Shown here: positions 17,198 to 26,538 of the stretch, piece by piece
Numbering within the stretch: the stretch's first letter is position 1
How the letters are laid out: every line of letters starts with the position of its first letter
Assembly (NCBI RefSeq): GCF_005771435.1
Contig: NZ_VANI01000002.1
Coordinates: forward strand, 1-64,000
Direction of reading: 5' to 3'
Length of the DNA: 64,000 nt
DNA from: Microbulbifer harenosus
Lineage (GTDB): Bacteria; Pseudomonadota; Gammaproteobacteria; Pseudomonadales; Cellvibrionaceae
The notes under the pieces: model-generated
What the model was told of the DNA's origin: nothing
The model's database searches: none
Seen by the model: only the letters and a program-made list of their open reading frames with translations
Made by a program: the position numbers and the translations under genes

Positions 17198-19417
17198 ATG
17201 ACCAAGCTGACGAGTACAACGGATAAACTCGCCACTCTCACGACGATGGACCCGTTCCGGAAGAAACCACTCGCAGGCCATTTCCGTTTCTCCGGACTTT
17301 CCCTGGCGGCCGCCGTGGCCGGCGGCCTGATGAGCGCCGCCCACGCCGAGGAGCCCGTTAGCGCGGATACGCGCGCGCCGGAAATTGTGGAGGTCACCGA
17401 TCGCCTTGAGGAGCGCCAGCCCAGTTCCGTCAAGTTCGCCCGTCCGTTGCTGGACACGGCGCAGACCATCAATGTGATTTCCGAAGAGGTGATACAGCAG
17501 CGCGCTGCCACCACCCTGCGCGATGTGCTGCGCAACGTTTCTGGTATCAGCATGCAGGCCGGTGAAGGCGGTGCACCTCCCGGAGACCAGTTCTCCATCC
17601 GCGGCTACAGCGCGCGTACCGATATCTTCGTGGACAACGTGCGCGATTTTGGCGGCTACACCCGCGATCCTTTCAACCTGGAACAGGTGGAAGTGGTGAA
17701 GGGGCCGTCTTCCGACTACTCCGGTCGCGGCTCCACCGGCGGCTCCGTCAATTTGGTAAGCAAGACGGCGAACCTGACCGACAGCAGCAACGGCAGCCTG
17801 TTTGCCGGTACCGACAGTTATGGCCGCGCGACGCTGGATGTGAATCGCACACTGGACGGGGTCGACAACGCCGCCGCGCGTATCAATATCATGACCCACG
17901 AGCAGGATGTTGCCGGCCGCGACGGCGTAAGCAATTCCCGCTGGGGTGTGGCGCCGTCTCTGGCGTTCGGCATAGATACCGATACCGAGGTCAACCTGAG
18001 CCTGTTCCACCTGTCTCAAGACAATACGCCGGATTACGGTATTCCCTGGGTGCCGGCCAGCAACGTGCCGCTGGCGGACTACGCGGATGAGGCACCGCCG
18101 GTGGATTTTGACAACTGGTACGGTCTCAAATCCCGCGACTACGAAAAAGTAGACACTACCATCGGTACCGCGCAGGTGACCCAGCGCCTGGGCGACAACG
18201 CGAGCCTGAATAACACGACTCGCTGGGGGGTAACTGGCCGCGACAATATGGTGACCGCGCCGCGTTTTGTCAGTAACGACAGCACCGATATTCGCCGCAG
18301 CGACGAAAAATACCGGGATCAGGAAAACACCATTTTCAGCAACATGACGGACTACTCGCTCACGATTAACCCGGGCAGTAGCTGGGAGCACCGTATTATT
18401 GCCGGTGCGGAAGTGAGCCTGGAGAGTGAAAAGCGTTACACGCGGGAACTGACCGGAGAGGACTCACCGGCGACGGATCTGTTCAACCCGAATCCCAATG
18501 ATCCGTACCTGGAAAATTACGTGAGCACCGGCACCTATAGTCTTGGTGAGTCCACCACGCTGGCGGCCTATCTGTCGGACTCCATACAGATCAACGAGTA
18601 CTGGCAGATCAATGGCGGCCTGCGGTATGACCATTTTGAACTGGAGTACACCCCGGACGGCGATCCGCTGGTGGAGCGCACCGATACCATGTTGAGCTAT
18701 CGCGCCGGTGTGGTCTTCAAACCTGTGTCTCAGGGCAGTATCTACTTCGGTTACGGTACTTCCTTCAACCCTTCGGCTGAGGGCTTGAGCCTGACCGAAA
18801 GCAGCCGCAACCCGGGGTTGACGAAGCTGGAGCCGGAGGAAAACCGCAGCCTGGAGCTTGGTACCAAATGGGAGTTGGTGGATGGCCGGGTGCTTGCAAG
18901 TGCTGCGCTGTTCCGCACCGACAAGACCAATGCCCGCACCCAGGATCCGGATGATCCCAACGATGTGCTGGTACTGGATGGCGAGCAGAGGGTGCAGGGG
19001 CTCGAGCTGGGTATTTCCGGAGCAATCACGGACAGCCTGAGTGTCAACACCGGGTACGTGTATCTGGATTCCGAAGTGCTTGAAAGTAAGAACGCAGACG
19101 AACTGGGTAACGAGCTGTCCAACTCTCCGCAGCATACCTTCAATCTCTGGGCCAACTATCAGGCCTCTGAGCGCTTGCAGCTGGGGCTCGGTACGCAATT
19201 TGTCGATGATCGCTACAACAGCACAACCAATACTCGCGTGGCTCCCGATTACTGGATTTTTGAGGCCTCCGGCGTTTACGCTTTCAGCAACAACATCAGC
19301 GCGCAGTTGAACCTGCAGAACCTGACCAACGAAGAGTACATCGACTTTGTGGGCGGTGGTCACTTCATCCCGGGGCTCGGCCGCACCGCGCTGCTGTCGC
19401 TGAACTTCAATTACTGA
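17198..19417 (+). CDS. TonB-dependent siderophore receptor (Fiu-like)
   Basis: A 739-residue outer-membrane receptor. A long N-terminus leads into a signal segment (LSLAAAVAGGLMSAAHA, cleavage likely after AHA near residue 51). The plug domain holds TAQTINVISEEVIQQRAATTLRDVLRNVSG and EQVEVVKGPSSDYSGRGSTGGSVNLVSK; the beta-barrel ends in LLSLNFNY. The pattern, including QDNTPDYGIPWVP and the SVNTGYVYL region, resembles the catecholate receptor Fiu. Iron repression is suggested by the Fur box at 17122. The PiuC/YbiX-type oxygenase gene follows 22 bases downstream, the same partnership as in E. coli fiu-ybiX and Pseudomonas piuA-piuC. The ligand is therefore probably a catecholate-type ferric siderophore. 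Confidence 0.92.
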   Translation: MTKLTSTTDKLATLTTMDPFRKKPLAGHFRFSGLSLAAAVAGGLMSAAHAEEPVSADTRAPEIVEVTDRLEERQPSSVKFARPLLDTAQTINVISEEVIQQRAATTLRDVLRNVSGISMQAGEGGAPPGDQFSIRGYSARTDIFVDNVRDFGGYTRDPFNLEQVEVVKGPSSDYSGRGSTGGSVNLVSKTANLTDSSNGSLFAGTDSYGRATLDVNRTLDGVDNAAARINIMTHEQDVAGRDGVSNSRWGVAPSLAFGIDTDTEVNLSLFHLSQDNTPDYGIPWVPASNVPLADYADEAPPVDFDNWYGLKSRDYEKVDTTIGTAQVTQRLGDNASLNNTTRWGVTGRDNMVTAPRFVSNDSTDIRRSDEKYRDQENTIFSNMTDYSLTINPGSSWEHRIIAGAEVSLESEKRYTRELTGEDSPATDLFNPNPNDPYLENYVSTGTYSLGESTTLAAYLSDSIQINEYWQINGGLRYDHFELEYTPDGDPLVERTDTMLSYRAGVVFKPVSQGSIYFGYGTSFNPSAEGLSLTESSRNPGLTKLEPEENRSLELGTKWELVDGRVLASAALFRTDKTNARTQDPDDPNDVLVLDGEQRVQGLELGISGAITDSLSVNTGYVYLDSEVLESKNADELGNELSNSPQHTFNLWANYQASERLQLGLGTQFVDDRYNSTTNTRVAPDYWIFEASGVYAFSNNISAQLNLQNLTNEEYIDFVGGGHFIPGLGRTALLSLNFNY

Positions 19418-19439
19418 TCTGATTTACAGGTAAATAAAC

Positions 19440-20117
19440 GTGCTGTTGGAAATCCCCGAAATCCTCAGCCCGCAGCAGGCCGCCGAGATTAAGGCGGCAC
19501 TGTTGCAGGCGGAGTGGGTGGATGGCCGGGTAACCGCCGGGCACCAATCCGCGCAGGCGAAGAAAAACCGGCAATTGCCTGAAAATTCTCCGCTGGCGCG
19601 GGAGCTGGGTGACGTGATTCTGCGGGCGCTGCCCGCGAGTGCGCTGTTCATGTCGGCGGCTCTGCCGCAGCGGGTATTCCCGCCGCTGTTCAACCGCTAT
19701 GAGGGCGGGGAGCATTTCCACAACCATGTGGACAACGCTATCCGGCGCTTGCCTACGGGAGGGCAGATCCGCACGGATCTGTCCTGCACGCTGTTTCTTT
19801 CGGAACCGGATGAATACGATGGCGGCGAACTGCTAATCGACGATACCTACGGTGCCCACTCGGTGAAACTGCCGGCGGGATCCATGGTGTTGTATCCGTC
19901 CACCAGCCTGCATCGGGTGACACCGGTTACCCGTGGCAGCCGTATTTGTTCATTTTTCTGGATACAGAGCCTGGTACGCGATGACGGCCAGCGTACCCTG
20001 TTGTTTGATCTGGATATGTCTATCAACCGTCTGCGGCAGGAGCTGGGTGATCACGAAGCCATCGTGGCGCAGACCGGGGTCTATCACAATCTGCTGCGGC
20101 GCTGGGCCGAACCTTAG
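19440..20117 (+). CDS. piuC: PKHD-type Fe(II)/2-oxoglutarate hydroxylase, PiuC/YbiX family
   Basis: A 225-residue protein of the PiuC/YbiX family, recognised by the opening [16 protein letters not shown], the [14 protein letters not shown] segment and the jelly-roll core [19 protein letters not shown], whose HVD is the iron-binding HxD. The distal His and the 2-oxoglutarate Arg fit [12 protein letters not shown]. The start is a GTG at 19440. These proteins are linked to siderophore receptors and iron starvation, but their substrate is not established. It follows the Fiu-like receptor by 22 bases and should share its Fur-controlled promoter. Simple palindromic repeats follow the stop codon. 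Confidence 0.92.
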   Translation: MLLEIPEILSPQQAAEIKAALLQAEWVDGRVTAGHQSAQAKKNRQLPENSPLARELGDVILRALPASALFMSAALPQRVFPPLFNRYEGGEHFHNHVDNAIRRLPTGGQIRTDLSCTLFLSEPDEYDGGELLIDDTYGAHSVKLPAGSMVLYPSTSLHRVTPVTRGSRICSFFWIQSLVRDDGQRTLLFDLDMSINRLRQELGDHEAIVAQTGVYHNLLRRWAEP

Positions 20118-20190
20118 ACTTTTTCTCGTCATGCCGGGGCAGCTCCCGCCCCGTCATGACAGCGGATCCGGGAATCCAGATCCCCACTCC

Positions 20191-20330
20191 GTCATTCCGG
20201 CGAATGCCGGAATCCAGCCCTCAGCCTCGTCATTCCGGCGAATGCCGGAATCCAGCCCCCGCCCCGTCATTCCGGCGAATGCCGGAATCCAGCCCTCAGC
20301 CTCGTCATTCCGGCGAATGCCGGAATCCAG
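20191..20330. repeat. Four tandem 37-bp palindromic repeats
   Basis: Units start at 20191, 20229, 20266 and 20304 with GTCATTCCGGCGAATGCCGG and contain the perfect inverted pair CATTCCGG/CCGGAATCC around CGAATG. A diverged unit precedes them at about 20150-20182. They separate the convergent piuC and metR genes. Confidence 0.9.
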
Positions 20331-20347
20331 ATCCCCGCAACCAGCAA

Positions 20348-21265
20348 TCACGCCGAACGAATTCCATTCAAATTCGCGAAACAGGTGTCTTTTGCGGTGA
20401 CAAAAAAGTCCCGCAAAAATGCCTGTTCCAACATTTCCTCCCGCACCGCGGCATATAGCGTGCTCCAAAGGCCGCTTTTACCCAACCGCAACTGGCTGAC
20501 AAAACCTTTCTGCAAATACTCGTGCAGCGCCCAGTTCGGCAGTGCACATACGCCGCGACCGCTCACCACCAATTGCACCATCATCACCGTCAGCTCCGCG
20601 GTGCGCACTGCGGCGGGCTCTATGCCGGCGGGGTCGAGAAAGTGCTGGAAGATATCCAGCCGCTCTCGCTCCACCGGATAAGTGATTTGCACTTCGCCTG
20701 CCAGATCCTGCGGCTCCACCCATTTCCTGTCTGCCAGCGGATGCTTGCGATTGACCGCGAGGCACATTTCAAAACTGAACAGCGGTTCATAGTGAATGCC
20801 TTTCAGAGACTGGTCCGGGTTGCTGGTGACCACGAGATCCAGGTCGCCGCGTACCAGCGCCGGCAGCGGCGCGAAATGGAAGCCGCTTGAGAGATCCAGC
20901 TCCACTTCGGGCCAGTCGTCGCGGTAGGCGTCGAGGGTGGGCATCAGCCACTGGTAGCAGCTGTGGCATTCGATGGCGATATTCAGCCGCCCCGCCTGTC
21001 CGGAAGCGAGCCGCGCCAGGTCCCGCTGTGCCACTGCCACCCGGGGAAGTACATCGTCCGCCAGTTGCAATAGGCGCAACCCCGCGCTGGTAAAACGCAG
21101 AGGGCGGGATTTGCGCACGAACAGTGGCTGCTCGTGGCGGTCTTCCATTTCCCGGAACAGGTGGGAGAGGGCGGATTGCGTCAGGCACAGGCGCTCCGCG
21201 GCACGCACCATACTGCCGGTTTCCCGCAATGTGGTGAGGGCCTTCAGGTGTCGCAGCTCAATCAT
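20348..21265 (-). CDS. metR: LysR-type regulator MetR
   Basis: A 305-residue LysR-family regulator. The N-terminal winged helix (LKALTTLRETGSMVRAAERLCLTQSALSHLFREMED) is the MetR type. The effector domain contains IAIECHSCYQWLMPTLDAYR and DLDLVVTSNPDQSLKGIHYEPLF, which in MetR senses homocysteine. The gene is divergent from metE (21520), the classic arrangement in which MetR activates metE and controls itself. Two MetR-like sites lie in the gap. Methionine-pathway regulation is therefore well supported. Confidence 0.93.
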   Translation of the reverse strand: MIELRHLKALTTLRETGSMVRAAERLCLTQSALSHLFREMEDRHEQPLFVRKSRPLRFTSAGLRLLQLADDVLPRVAVAQRDLARLASGQAGRLNIAIECHSCYQWLMPTLDAYRDDWPEVELDLSSGFHFAPLPALVRGDLDLVVTSNPDQSLKGIHYEPLFSFEMCLAVNRKHPLADRKWVEPQDLAGEVQITYPVERERLDIFQHFLDPAGIEPAAVRTAELTVMMVQLVVSGRGVCALPNWALHEYLQKGFVSQLRLGKSGLWSTLYAAVREEMLEQAFLRDFFVTAKDTCFANLNGIRSA

Positions 21266-21267
21266 GT

Positions 21268-21311
21268 TTAAAAATATTCATGTTTAAGTAAAAAAATATG
21301 AAATTGATTGA
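21268..21311. promoter_or_regulatory. Two MetR-like operator sites between metR and metE
   Basis: TTAAAAATATTCA (21268-21280) and TGAAATTGATTGA (21299-21311) each match the MetR consensus TGAA-N5-TTCA with one mismatch. They start 31 bases apart, about three helical turns, in an AT-rich stretch directly upstream of metR. The first site overlaps the region just before the metR start codon (21265), fitting autoregulation. Confidence 0.55.
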
Positions 21312-21373
21312 ACATCAGGCTGCCCGCAGAATCAACCCCGAACATAAGCAACCCTGTGTCATACCGGCCCCAT

Positions 21374-21480
21374 CGTCATACCGGCGAATACCGGTATCCA
21401 GAGATTCGGAGCTTTGAACTCCGTTACCTCTGGATCCCGGATCACACGTCACTCCGGACTCGATCCGGGGCCGGGATGAC
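21374..21480. repeat. Large imperfect inverted repeat upstream of metE
   Basis: CGTCATACCGGCGAATACCGGTATCC at the left is answered by GGATCCCGG... and CCGGGATGACG at the right, with a smaller palindrome (TTCGGAGCTTTGAACTCCG) in the middle. It mixes two of the palindrome families in this window and sits 39 bases before metE, so it is probably transcribed in the leader. Confidence 0.65.
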
Positions 21481-21519
21481 GTTATCGCGGCAATCACCAA
21501 GTCACTGGAAGGACTGAAC

Positions 21520-23754
21520 ATGGCTCAAACACACATCCTCGGCTATCCGCGCATCGGTGCCCGACGCGAACTAAAGCGCGCTCAGGAAGCCTATTGGAAA
21601 GGTGAAATCGACCAGCGGGCATTGCTGGCGGTGGGCGCTCAGGTGCGCGCGCAAAACTGGCAGGCGCAGCAGGCCGCCGGGCTGGCTTTCACTACCGTCG
21701 GCGATTTTGCCTGGTACGACCAGGTGCTCAATCACTCGCTGATGTTTGGCGTGGTTCCTGAGCGTTTCACGGCCGGCGCCGCGGACAACCAATTGGACCA
21801 GTATTTCCGTCTCGCCCGCGGCCGCGCGCCCTCCGGTGAGCCGGTAGCCGCCAGTGCGATGACCAAATGGTTCGATACCAACTACCACTATCTGGTGCCG
21901 GAGTTCACCGCCGACCAGCAATTCGAGCTCGATGCGGAATGGCTGCTGGCGGAAGTGAAGGAAGCCCAGAGCCTGGGCCACAGCGTAAAGCCGGTCATTA
22001 TTGGTCCTTTGACCTACCTGTGGCTCGGCCGCGGTGTGGAGAATGCGCTGGACCTGCTGCCGCGCCTACTGCCGTGCTACGTGGAATTGCTGAAGCAATT
22101 GGCCAACGCCGCGGCGCAGTGGGTGCAGATCGACGAGCCGATCCTCGGGCTGGATTTACAAGAAAACTGGCGCGAAGCGTTCGCGCCGACCTATGAAATC
22201 CTCGCCGAAGCCAGCGGCAGCAAACTGCTGCTCACCACCTATTTCTCACCGCTGCGGGAAAATCTAGAGACCGCGTTCGCATTGCCGGTAGACGGGGTTC
22301 ATATCGACGCGGTGCGCGCCCCGGAAGAAATTATGCCGGCGGCAGCCGTGCTCAGAAAGGACCAGGTGCTGTCGGTGGGGGTGATCAACGGTCGCAACGT
22401 GTGGCGAACAGATCTTGCGCACTGGCAGGCGGAACTGCTGCCGGTGGCGAAGCATCTCGGTGAGCGCCTTTGGCTTTCCGCCAGCTGTTCACTGCTGCAT
22501 ACGCCGGTTGACCTGGAAACGGAAGCCGCGCTTGCGAACGCAGACAAGCAGAAGCTTGCCTACAGCCGTCAGAAACTCGACGAGCTGCAATTACTTCAGC
22601 GGGCACTGAAACCCGGCGCACCGGCACTAGCGGCAATCGCCAAAACGGAGAGCCGCAGCGAAGCCGACGTGCGCGAGGAGCTGGTCAGTACCTGGCGCGC
22701 GCAGACTTACCCCGAGCGCGCCGCGGTGCAGAGCGCCCGCTGGCAACTGCCGCTGCTGCCGACGACGACCATTGGTTCCTTTCCGCAGACCGACGCATTG
22801 CGTGAGGTGCGCCGGCAGTTTCGTAATCAGGAGATCAGCCAAAGCGATTACGACGCACATTTACGCGCGGAAATTGCCGAAGTTATCCGCCGTCAGGAAA
22901 TTCTCGGGCTCGATGTTCTAGTGCACGGGGAGGCCGAGCGCAACGACATGGTGGAGTATTTCGGCGAACAACTGGATGGCTTTATCCACACCGGCAACGG
23001 GTGGGTACAGAGTTACGGTTCCCGCTGCGTAAAGCCGCCGATTATTGCCGGCGATATTTCACGGCCGAGCGCAATGACCGTGCGCTGGAGCGAGTACGCG
23101 CAGAGTCTCAGCAAAAAACCGGTAAAAGGCATGCTGACCGGTCCTGTGACCATTCTCAACTGGTCCTTCCCGCGCGAGGATGTCCCCCGTGCAGTGAGTT
23201 GCCTGCAGATCGCCAAGGCGCTGCGTCAGGAAGTGCAGGATCTGGAGGCGGCGGGGATCGGCATTATCCAGATCGACGAACCCGCACTGCGCGAAGGTGT
23301 GCCACTGCGCGAGTCGGGGCACAAGGACTATTTCGACTGGGCCGTGGGGTGTTTCCGCTACACTTGCAGCAGGGTCCAACCGGAAACGCAGATTCACACC
23401 CACATGTGCTATTCCAATTTCAACGCAATTATGGATGCGATTGTGGCGCTGGACGCGGATGTTATCACCATCGAATCGGCCCGTTCCGACCTTCGCCTAC
23501 TGCAGGCATTTGCCGGTGAAGGCGGCGGCTACCCGAATGAAATCGGCCCGGGTATTTACGACATCCACTCGCCCAATGTGCCGGAGCGTGCGGAATTGGT
23601 GAACCGTTTATACCAGTTGCTGGAAGTGATTCCGGTGGAGAAGCTCTGGGTGAACCCGGACTGCGGACTCAAAACCCGCAATTGGGCGGAGGTGGGTTCG
23701 GCACTGCTGAATATGGTGGAGGCTACCCGCACCGTGCGCGCGGAGATCGCCTGA
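21520..23754 (+). CDS. metE: Cobalamin-independent methionine synthase MetE
   Basis: A 744-residue enzyme that transfers the methyl group of 5-methyltetrahydrofolate (triglutamate) to homocysteine in the last step of methionine synthesis. Both barrel halves are present: the N-terminal half begins ILGYPRIGARRELKRAQEAYWKG, and the catalytic half begins LLPTTTIGSFPQT. Zinc and homocysteine residues are in IHTHMCYSNF (His and Cys) and WVNPDCGLKTR (Cys). Length and sequence are normal for the family. AAGGA lies just before the ATG. MetR encoded divergently, with sites at 21268-21311, should activate it. A five-unit repeat array starts within 4 bases of the stop codon. Confidence 0.97.
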   Translation: MAQTHILGYPRIGARRELKRAQEAYWKGEIDQRALLAVGAQVRAQNWQAQQAAGLAFTTVGDFAWYDQVLNHSLMFGVVPERFTAGAADNQLDQYFRLARGRAPSGEPVAASAMTKWFDTNYHYLVPEFTADQQFELDAEWLLAEVKEAQSLGHSVKPVIIGPLTYLWLGRGVENALDLLPRLLPCYVELLKQLANAAAQWVQIDEPILGLDLQENWREAFAPTYEILAEASGSKLLLTTYFSPLRENLETAFALPVDGVHIDAVRAPEEIMPAAAVLRKDQVLSVGVINGRNVWRTDLAHWQAELLPVAKHLGERLWLSASCSLLHTPVDLETEAALANADKQKLAYSRQKLDELQLLQRALKPGAPALAAIAKTESRSEADVREELVSTWRAQTYPERAAVQSARWQLPLLPTTTIGSFPQTDALREVRRQFRNQEISQSDYDAHLRAEIAEVIRRQEILGLDVLVHGEAERNDMVEYFGEQLDGFIHTGNGWVQSYGSRCVKPPIIAGDISRPSAMTVRWSEYAQSLSKKPVKGMLTGPVTILNWSFPREDVPRAVSCLQIAKALRQEVQDLEAAGIGIIQIDEPALREGVPLRESGHKDYFDWAVGCFRYTCSRVQPETQIHTHMCYSNFNAIMDAIVALDADVITIESARSDLRLLQAFAGEGGGYPNEIGPGIYDIHSPNVPERAELVNRLYQLLEVIPVEKLWVNPDCGLKTRNWAEVGSALLNMVEATRTVRAEIA

Positions 23755-23757
23755 TCT

Positions 23758-24255
23758 TGTAGGAGCCTGCTTGCAGGCGAACGATTCAGCGCCCCGGCCA
23801 ATTCGCCTGCAGGCAGGCTCCTACAAATGGGAGAAGTATTTATCGTGCGGTACCCGCACGACCTGTAGGAGCCTGCCTTGCAGGCGAACGACTCAGCGCT
23901 CCGGCCAATTCGCCTGCAGGCAGGCTCCTACAAAAGGGAGAAGTATTTACTGTGCGGTACCCGCACGACCCTGTAGGAGCCTGCCTTGCAGGCGAACGAT
24001 TCACCGCTCCGGCCAATTCGCCTGCAGGCAGGCTCCTACAAATGGGAGAAGTATTTACCGTGCGGTACCCGCACGCCCTTGTAGGAGCCTGCTTGCAGGC
24101 GAACGATTCACCGCTCCGGCCAATTCGCCTGCAGGCAGGCTCCTACAAATGGGAGAAGTATTTACCGTGCGGTACCCGCACGACCTTGTAGGAGCCTGCC
24201 TTGCAGGCGAACGACTCAGCGCTCCGGACCGTTCGCCTGCAGGCAGGCTCCTACA
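23758..24255. repeat. Five tandem copies of a 107-bp composite two-palindrome repeat
   Basis: Each unit contains the TGTAGGAGCCTGC hairpin (starts 23758, 23864, 23972, 24080, 24187; spacing 106-108 bases). A conserved spacer then reads AATGGGAGAAGTATTTACC and ends in a second palindrome, GTGCGGTACCCGCAC. Spacers are nearly identical, so the array grew by recent tandem duplication. It lies between the convergent ends of metE and pepQ. Confidence 0.93.
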
Positions 24256-24292
24256 AGTGTGGATCTCCAACGAACCGCTCCGCGGTATTGGT

Positions 24293-25597
24293 TCAATAAC
24301 AATCCCGCGTCATATTCTCCACGCGGTCCGCGTGCACAATCACGTTATCCTCGATTCGCACGCCGCCGAACGGACGCAGTTTTTCCACCTTGTCCCAGTT
24401 CACCTCATCCGCGAGCCGGGACTCTTTCAGATCCGCCAGCAGGCTGTCGATAAAGTAGAGACCGGGCTCAATGGTGAAGACCTGATTCTCCTCAATGGTG
24501 CGCGTGGTGCGCAGGAAGGGGTATTCGCTGGGGGGCGGTGTTTTGCCGCCTTCCGGCGCGGTCTGGTGGCCACCCACGTCATGCACCTGCAGGCCGAGAA
24601 AGTGGCCGAGGCCGTGGGGCATGAAAGTGCCGGTGAGGCCGGATTCCACGGCGCTTTCCGGGGAGGTTTTGATCACACCGAACTGCTGCAGCAGTTGGCC
24701 GACCTTGTGGTGGCAGGCCCGGTGCAGGTCCACGTAAGACGCACCCGGGTTCAGGCCCGCGACCAGCTCCTGTTCCTTTTCGTGCATTGCGCTTACCAGG
24801 TCTGCGAATTCTCCATCGCGGTAAGCGTAACTGCGGGTGATGTCGGCGGCGTAGCCATTGCAGTCGGCACCGGCGTCGATGAGGAAACTGCGGCGCTCAC
24901 TTTCGGGGAGCGGCTGGGTGCCGAGATGGGTGTAGTGTAGGATTGCACCGTGTTCGTTCAGCGCGACGATATTGCCGTAGGGCATACGCCCCTCGCCCTG
25001 GCCGGCGGCCTTCATATACGCGAGGTTGATCTCGAACTCACTGGCACCCGCGCGGAAGGCGTCTTCCGCGGCTTTGTGCGCGCGCACCGCGATGCGGTTG
25101 GCTTCCCGCAGGCATTCCATTTCGTAGGGGGTCTTGTAGGCGCGCGCCCAGTGCAGGCGGTCGATCAGGTGCTGGGGATTGCGTTCGCCGATCTCCCAGC
25201 CTTCGAGCTTGGTGGTCTCGCCGATGAACGCGGCGTTTTCACCGGTAAGGAACACCTTAGCTTCATCCGGCTTTGCCAATAGCTCGATGTCATATTCGTC
25301 ACTCCAGAACGTCTGGGGCGCAGGCGGCACATAGTGCCAGAAATCCACCGGGCGGTAGAACAGCAGCTTGGGCTTCTGCCCGCGGCGATAGATCACCCAA
25401 CAATTGGGGTTGTCGGTCACCGGAACCAGGGCCTTGAACTGGGGATTTACCCGGAAAGGGTAGTAGTTGTCGTCCAGAAACTGTACCGAGGGTGCACCGC
25501 TGAAGACGTTGAGGGTCTCGAAGCCGCACTGGTCGAGGGTCTCATCGTAGCGCTTGCGCAGGGTGGCCATGTGTTCACTGAAGAGTTGCTTGTCCAT
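24293..25597 (-). CDS. pepQ: Xaa-Pro dipeptidase PepQ
   Basis: A 434-residue M24-family metallopeptidase that cleaves dipeptides with C-terminal proline. The N-terminal domain carries the PepQ segment YYPFRVNPQFKALVPV. The pita-bread catalytic domain shows the five metal ligands in order: DAGADCNGYAADITR (two Asp), GLGHFLGLQVHD (His), TIEPGLYF (Glu) and GVRIEDN (Glu). Length matches E. coli PepQ (443). It is divergent from purU with 98 bases between the starts; no partner gene adjoins it. Confidence 0.95.
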   Translation of the reverse strand: MDKQLFSEHMATLRKRYDETLDQCGFETLNVFSGAPSVQFLDDNYYPFRVNPQFKALVPVTDNPNCWVIYRRGQKPKLLFYRPVDFWHYVPPAPQTFWSDEYDIELLAKPDEAKVFLTGENAAFIGETTKLEGWEIGERNPQHLIDRLHWARAYKTPYEMECLREANRIAVRAHKAAEDAFRAGASEFEINLAYMKAAGQGEGRMPYGNIVALNEHGAILHYTHLGTQPLPESERRSFLIDAGADCNGYAADITRSYAYRDGEFADLVSAMHEKEQELVAGLNPGASYVDLHRACHHKVGQLLQQFGVIKTSPESAVESGLTGTFMPHGLGHFLGLQVHDVGGHQTAPEGGKTPPPSEYPFLRTTRTIEENQVFTIEPGLYFIDSLLADLKESRLADEVNWDKVEKLRPFGGVRIEDNVIVHADRVENMTRDCY

Positions 25598-25695
25598 AAA
25601 GCCCCTGAATTGGTCAATTATCGGTCTGCGTGACGGGTAGAATCACGCACATAGTGTATAGTCAGCCCTCTGAACATTAAGTCTGATTTTTACCC

Positions 25696-26532
25696 ATGGA
25701 AAAGAAGATACTGCTAACAGATTGCCCGGATGCCAAAGGGCTGATCGCCCGGATCACCAACATCTGTTACAAACACCAGCTCAACATTATCAAGAACGAC
25801 GAGTTCGTAGATCGGGAGCAGGGGCGCTTCTTCATGCGCACCGCGCTGGAAGGCATCTTCAACGATGCCACCCTGCTGGAAGACCTGGATATGACGCTGC
25901 CGGAGGGCGCCGAGCGCAGGCTGGTGGCGAGCGGCCGCAAGCGGCTCGTGTTGATGGTGACCAAAGAAGCTCACTGTCTCGGCGACATCCTGATGAAGTG
26001 CTACTCCGGTGCGCTGGATGTGGAGATTGCCGCGGTTATCGGCAACCACCGAAACCTGCAATCCCTGGTGGAAAAGTTCGATATTCCCTTCCACTGGCTA
26101 CCGGCGGAAGGACTTACCCGCGCGCAGCACGAAGAGCAGGTGATGCAGCAGGTAGACGCCTACCAGCCGGATTATCTGGTCCTCGCCAAATACATGCGCG
26201 TGCTGACCCCGGAATTCGTGGCCCGCTACCGCAGGCGCATCATTAATATCCATCACTCTTTCCTGCCGGCGTTTATCGGGGCCAAGCCCTATCAGCAGGC
26301 GTTTGAGCGCGGGGTAAAAATCATCGGTGCCACTGCGCATTTTGTTACCGATGATCTCGACGAAGGTCCAATCATTGAGCAGGATGTGATCCACGTCGAT
26401 CACGGCTACTCCGCGGAAAGCATGGCTGCCGCCGGGCGCGATGTGGAAAAGCAGGTGCTGAGCCGGGCGCTGCAGCTGGTGCTGGAAGAGCGCGTGTTCA
26501 TTCACGGCAACCGCACTGTGGTATTCAAATAA
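25696..26532 (+). CDS. purU: Formyltetrahydrofolate deformylase PurU
   Basis: A 278-residue enzyme that hydrolyses 10-formyltetrahydrofolate to formate and tetrahydrofolate, balancing one-carbon units and feeding purine synthesis. Residues 1-80 form the regulatory ACT domain (LLTDCPDAKGLIARITNICYKHQLNI). The formyltransferase fold follows, with the catalytic INIHHSFLPAFIGAKPY and ATAHFVTDDLDEGPII (Asn, His, Asp triad). Length is normal. In this genome it sits close to metE and gcvP, which also serve one-carbon metabolism, but they are separate transcripts. Confidence 0.96.
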   Translation: MEKKILLTDCPDAKGLIARITNICYKHQLNIIKNDEFVDREQGRFFMRTALEGIFNDATLLEDLDMTLPEGAERRLVASGRKRLVLMVTKEAHCLGDILMKCYSGALDVEIAAVIGNHRNLQSLVEKFDIPFHWLPAEGLTRAQHEEQVMQQVDAYQPDYLVLAKYMRVLTPEFVARYRRRIINIHHSFLPAFIGAKPYQQAFERGVKIIGATAHFVTDDLDEGPIIEQDVIHVDHGYSAESMAAAGRDVEKQVLSRALQLVLEERVFIHGNRTVVFK

Positions 26533-26538
26533 CTTCAC

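Noticed and set aside
21312-21519. Cobalamin or SAM riboswitch before metE
   Set aside because: The leader contains an inverted repeat of a genome-wide family, and no B12-box or SAM-box sequence was seen; MetR sites explain control better.
11092-24255. Regular repeats that could suggest CRISPR arrays
   Set aside because: Units are palindromic elements repeated with their spacers; the spacers are not unique and no cas genes are present.
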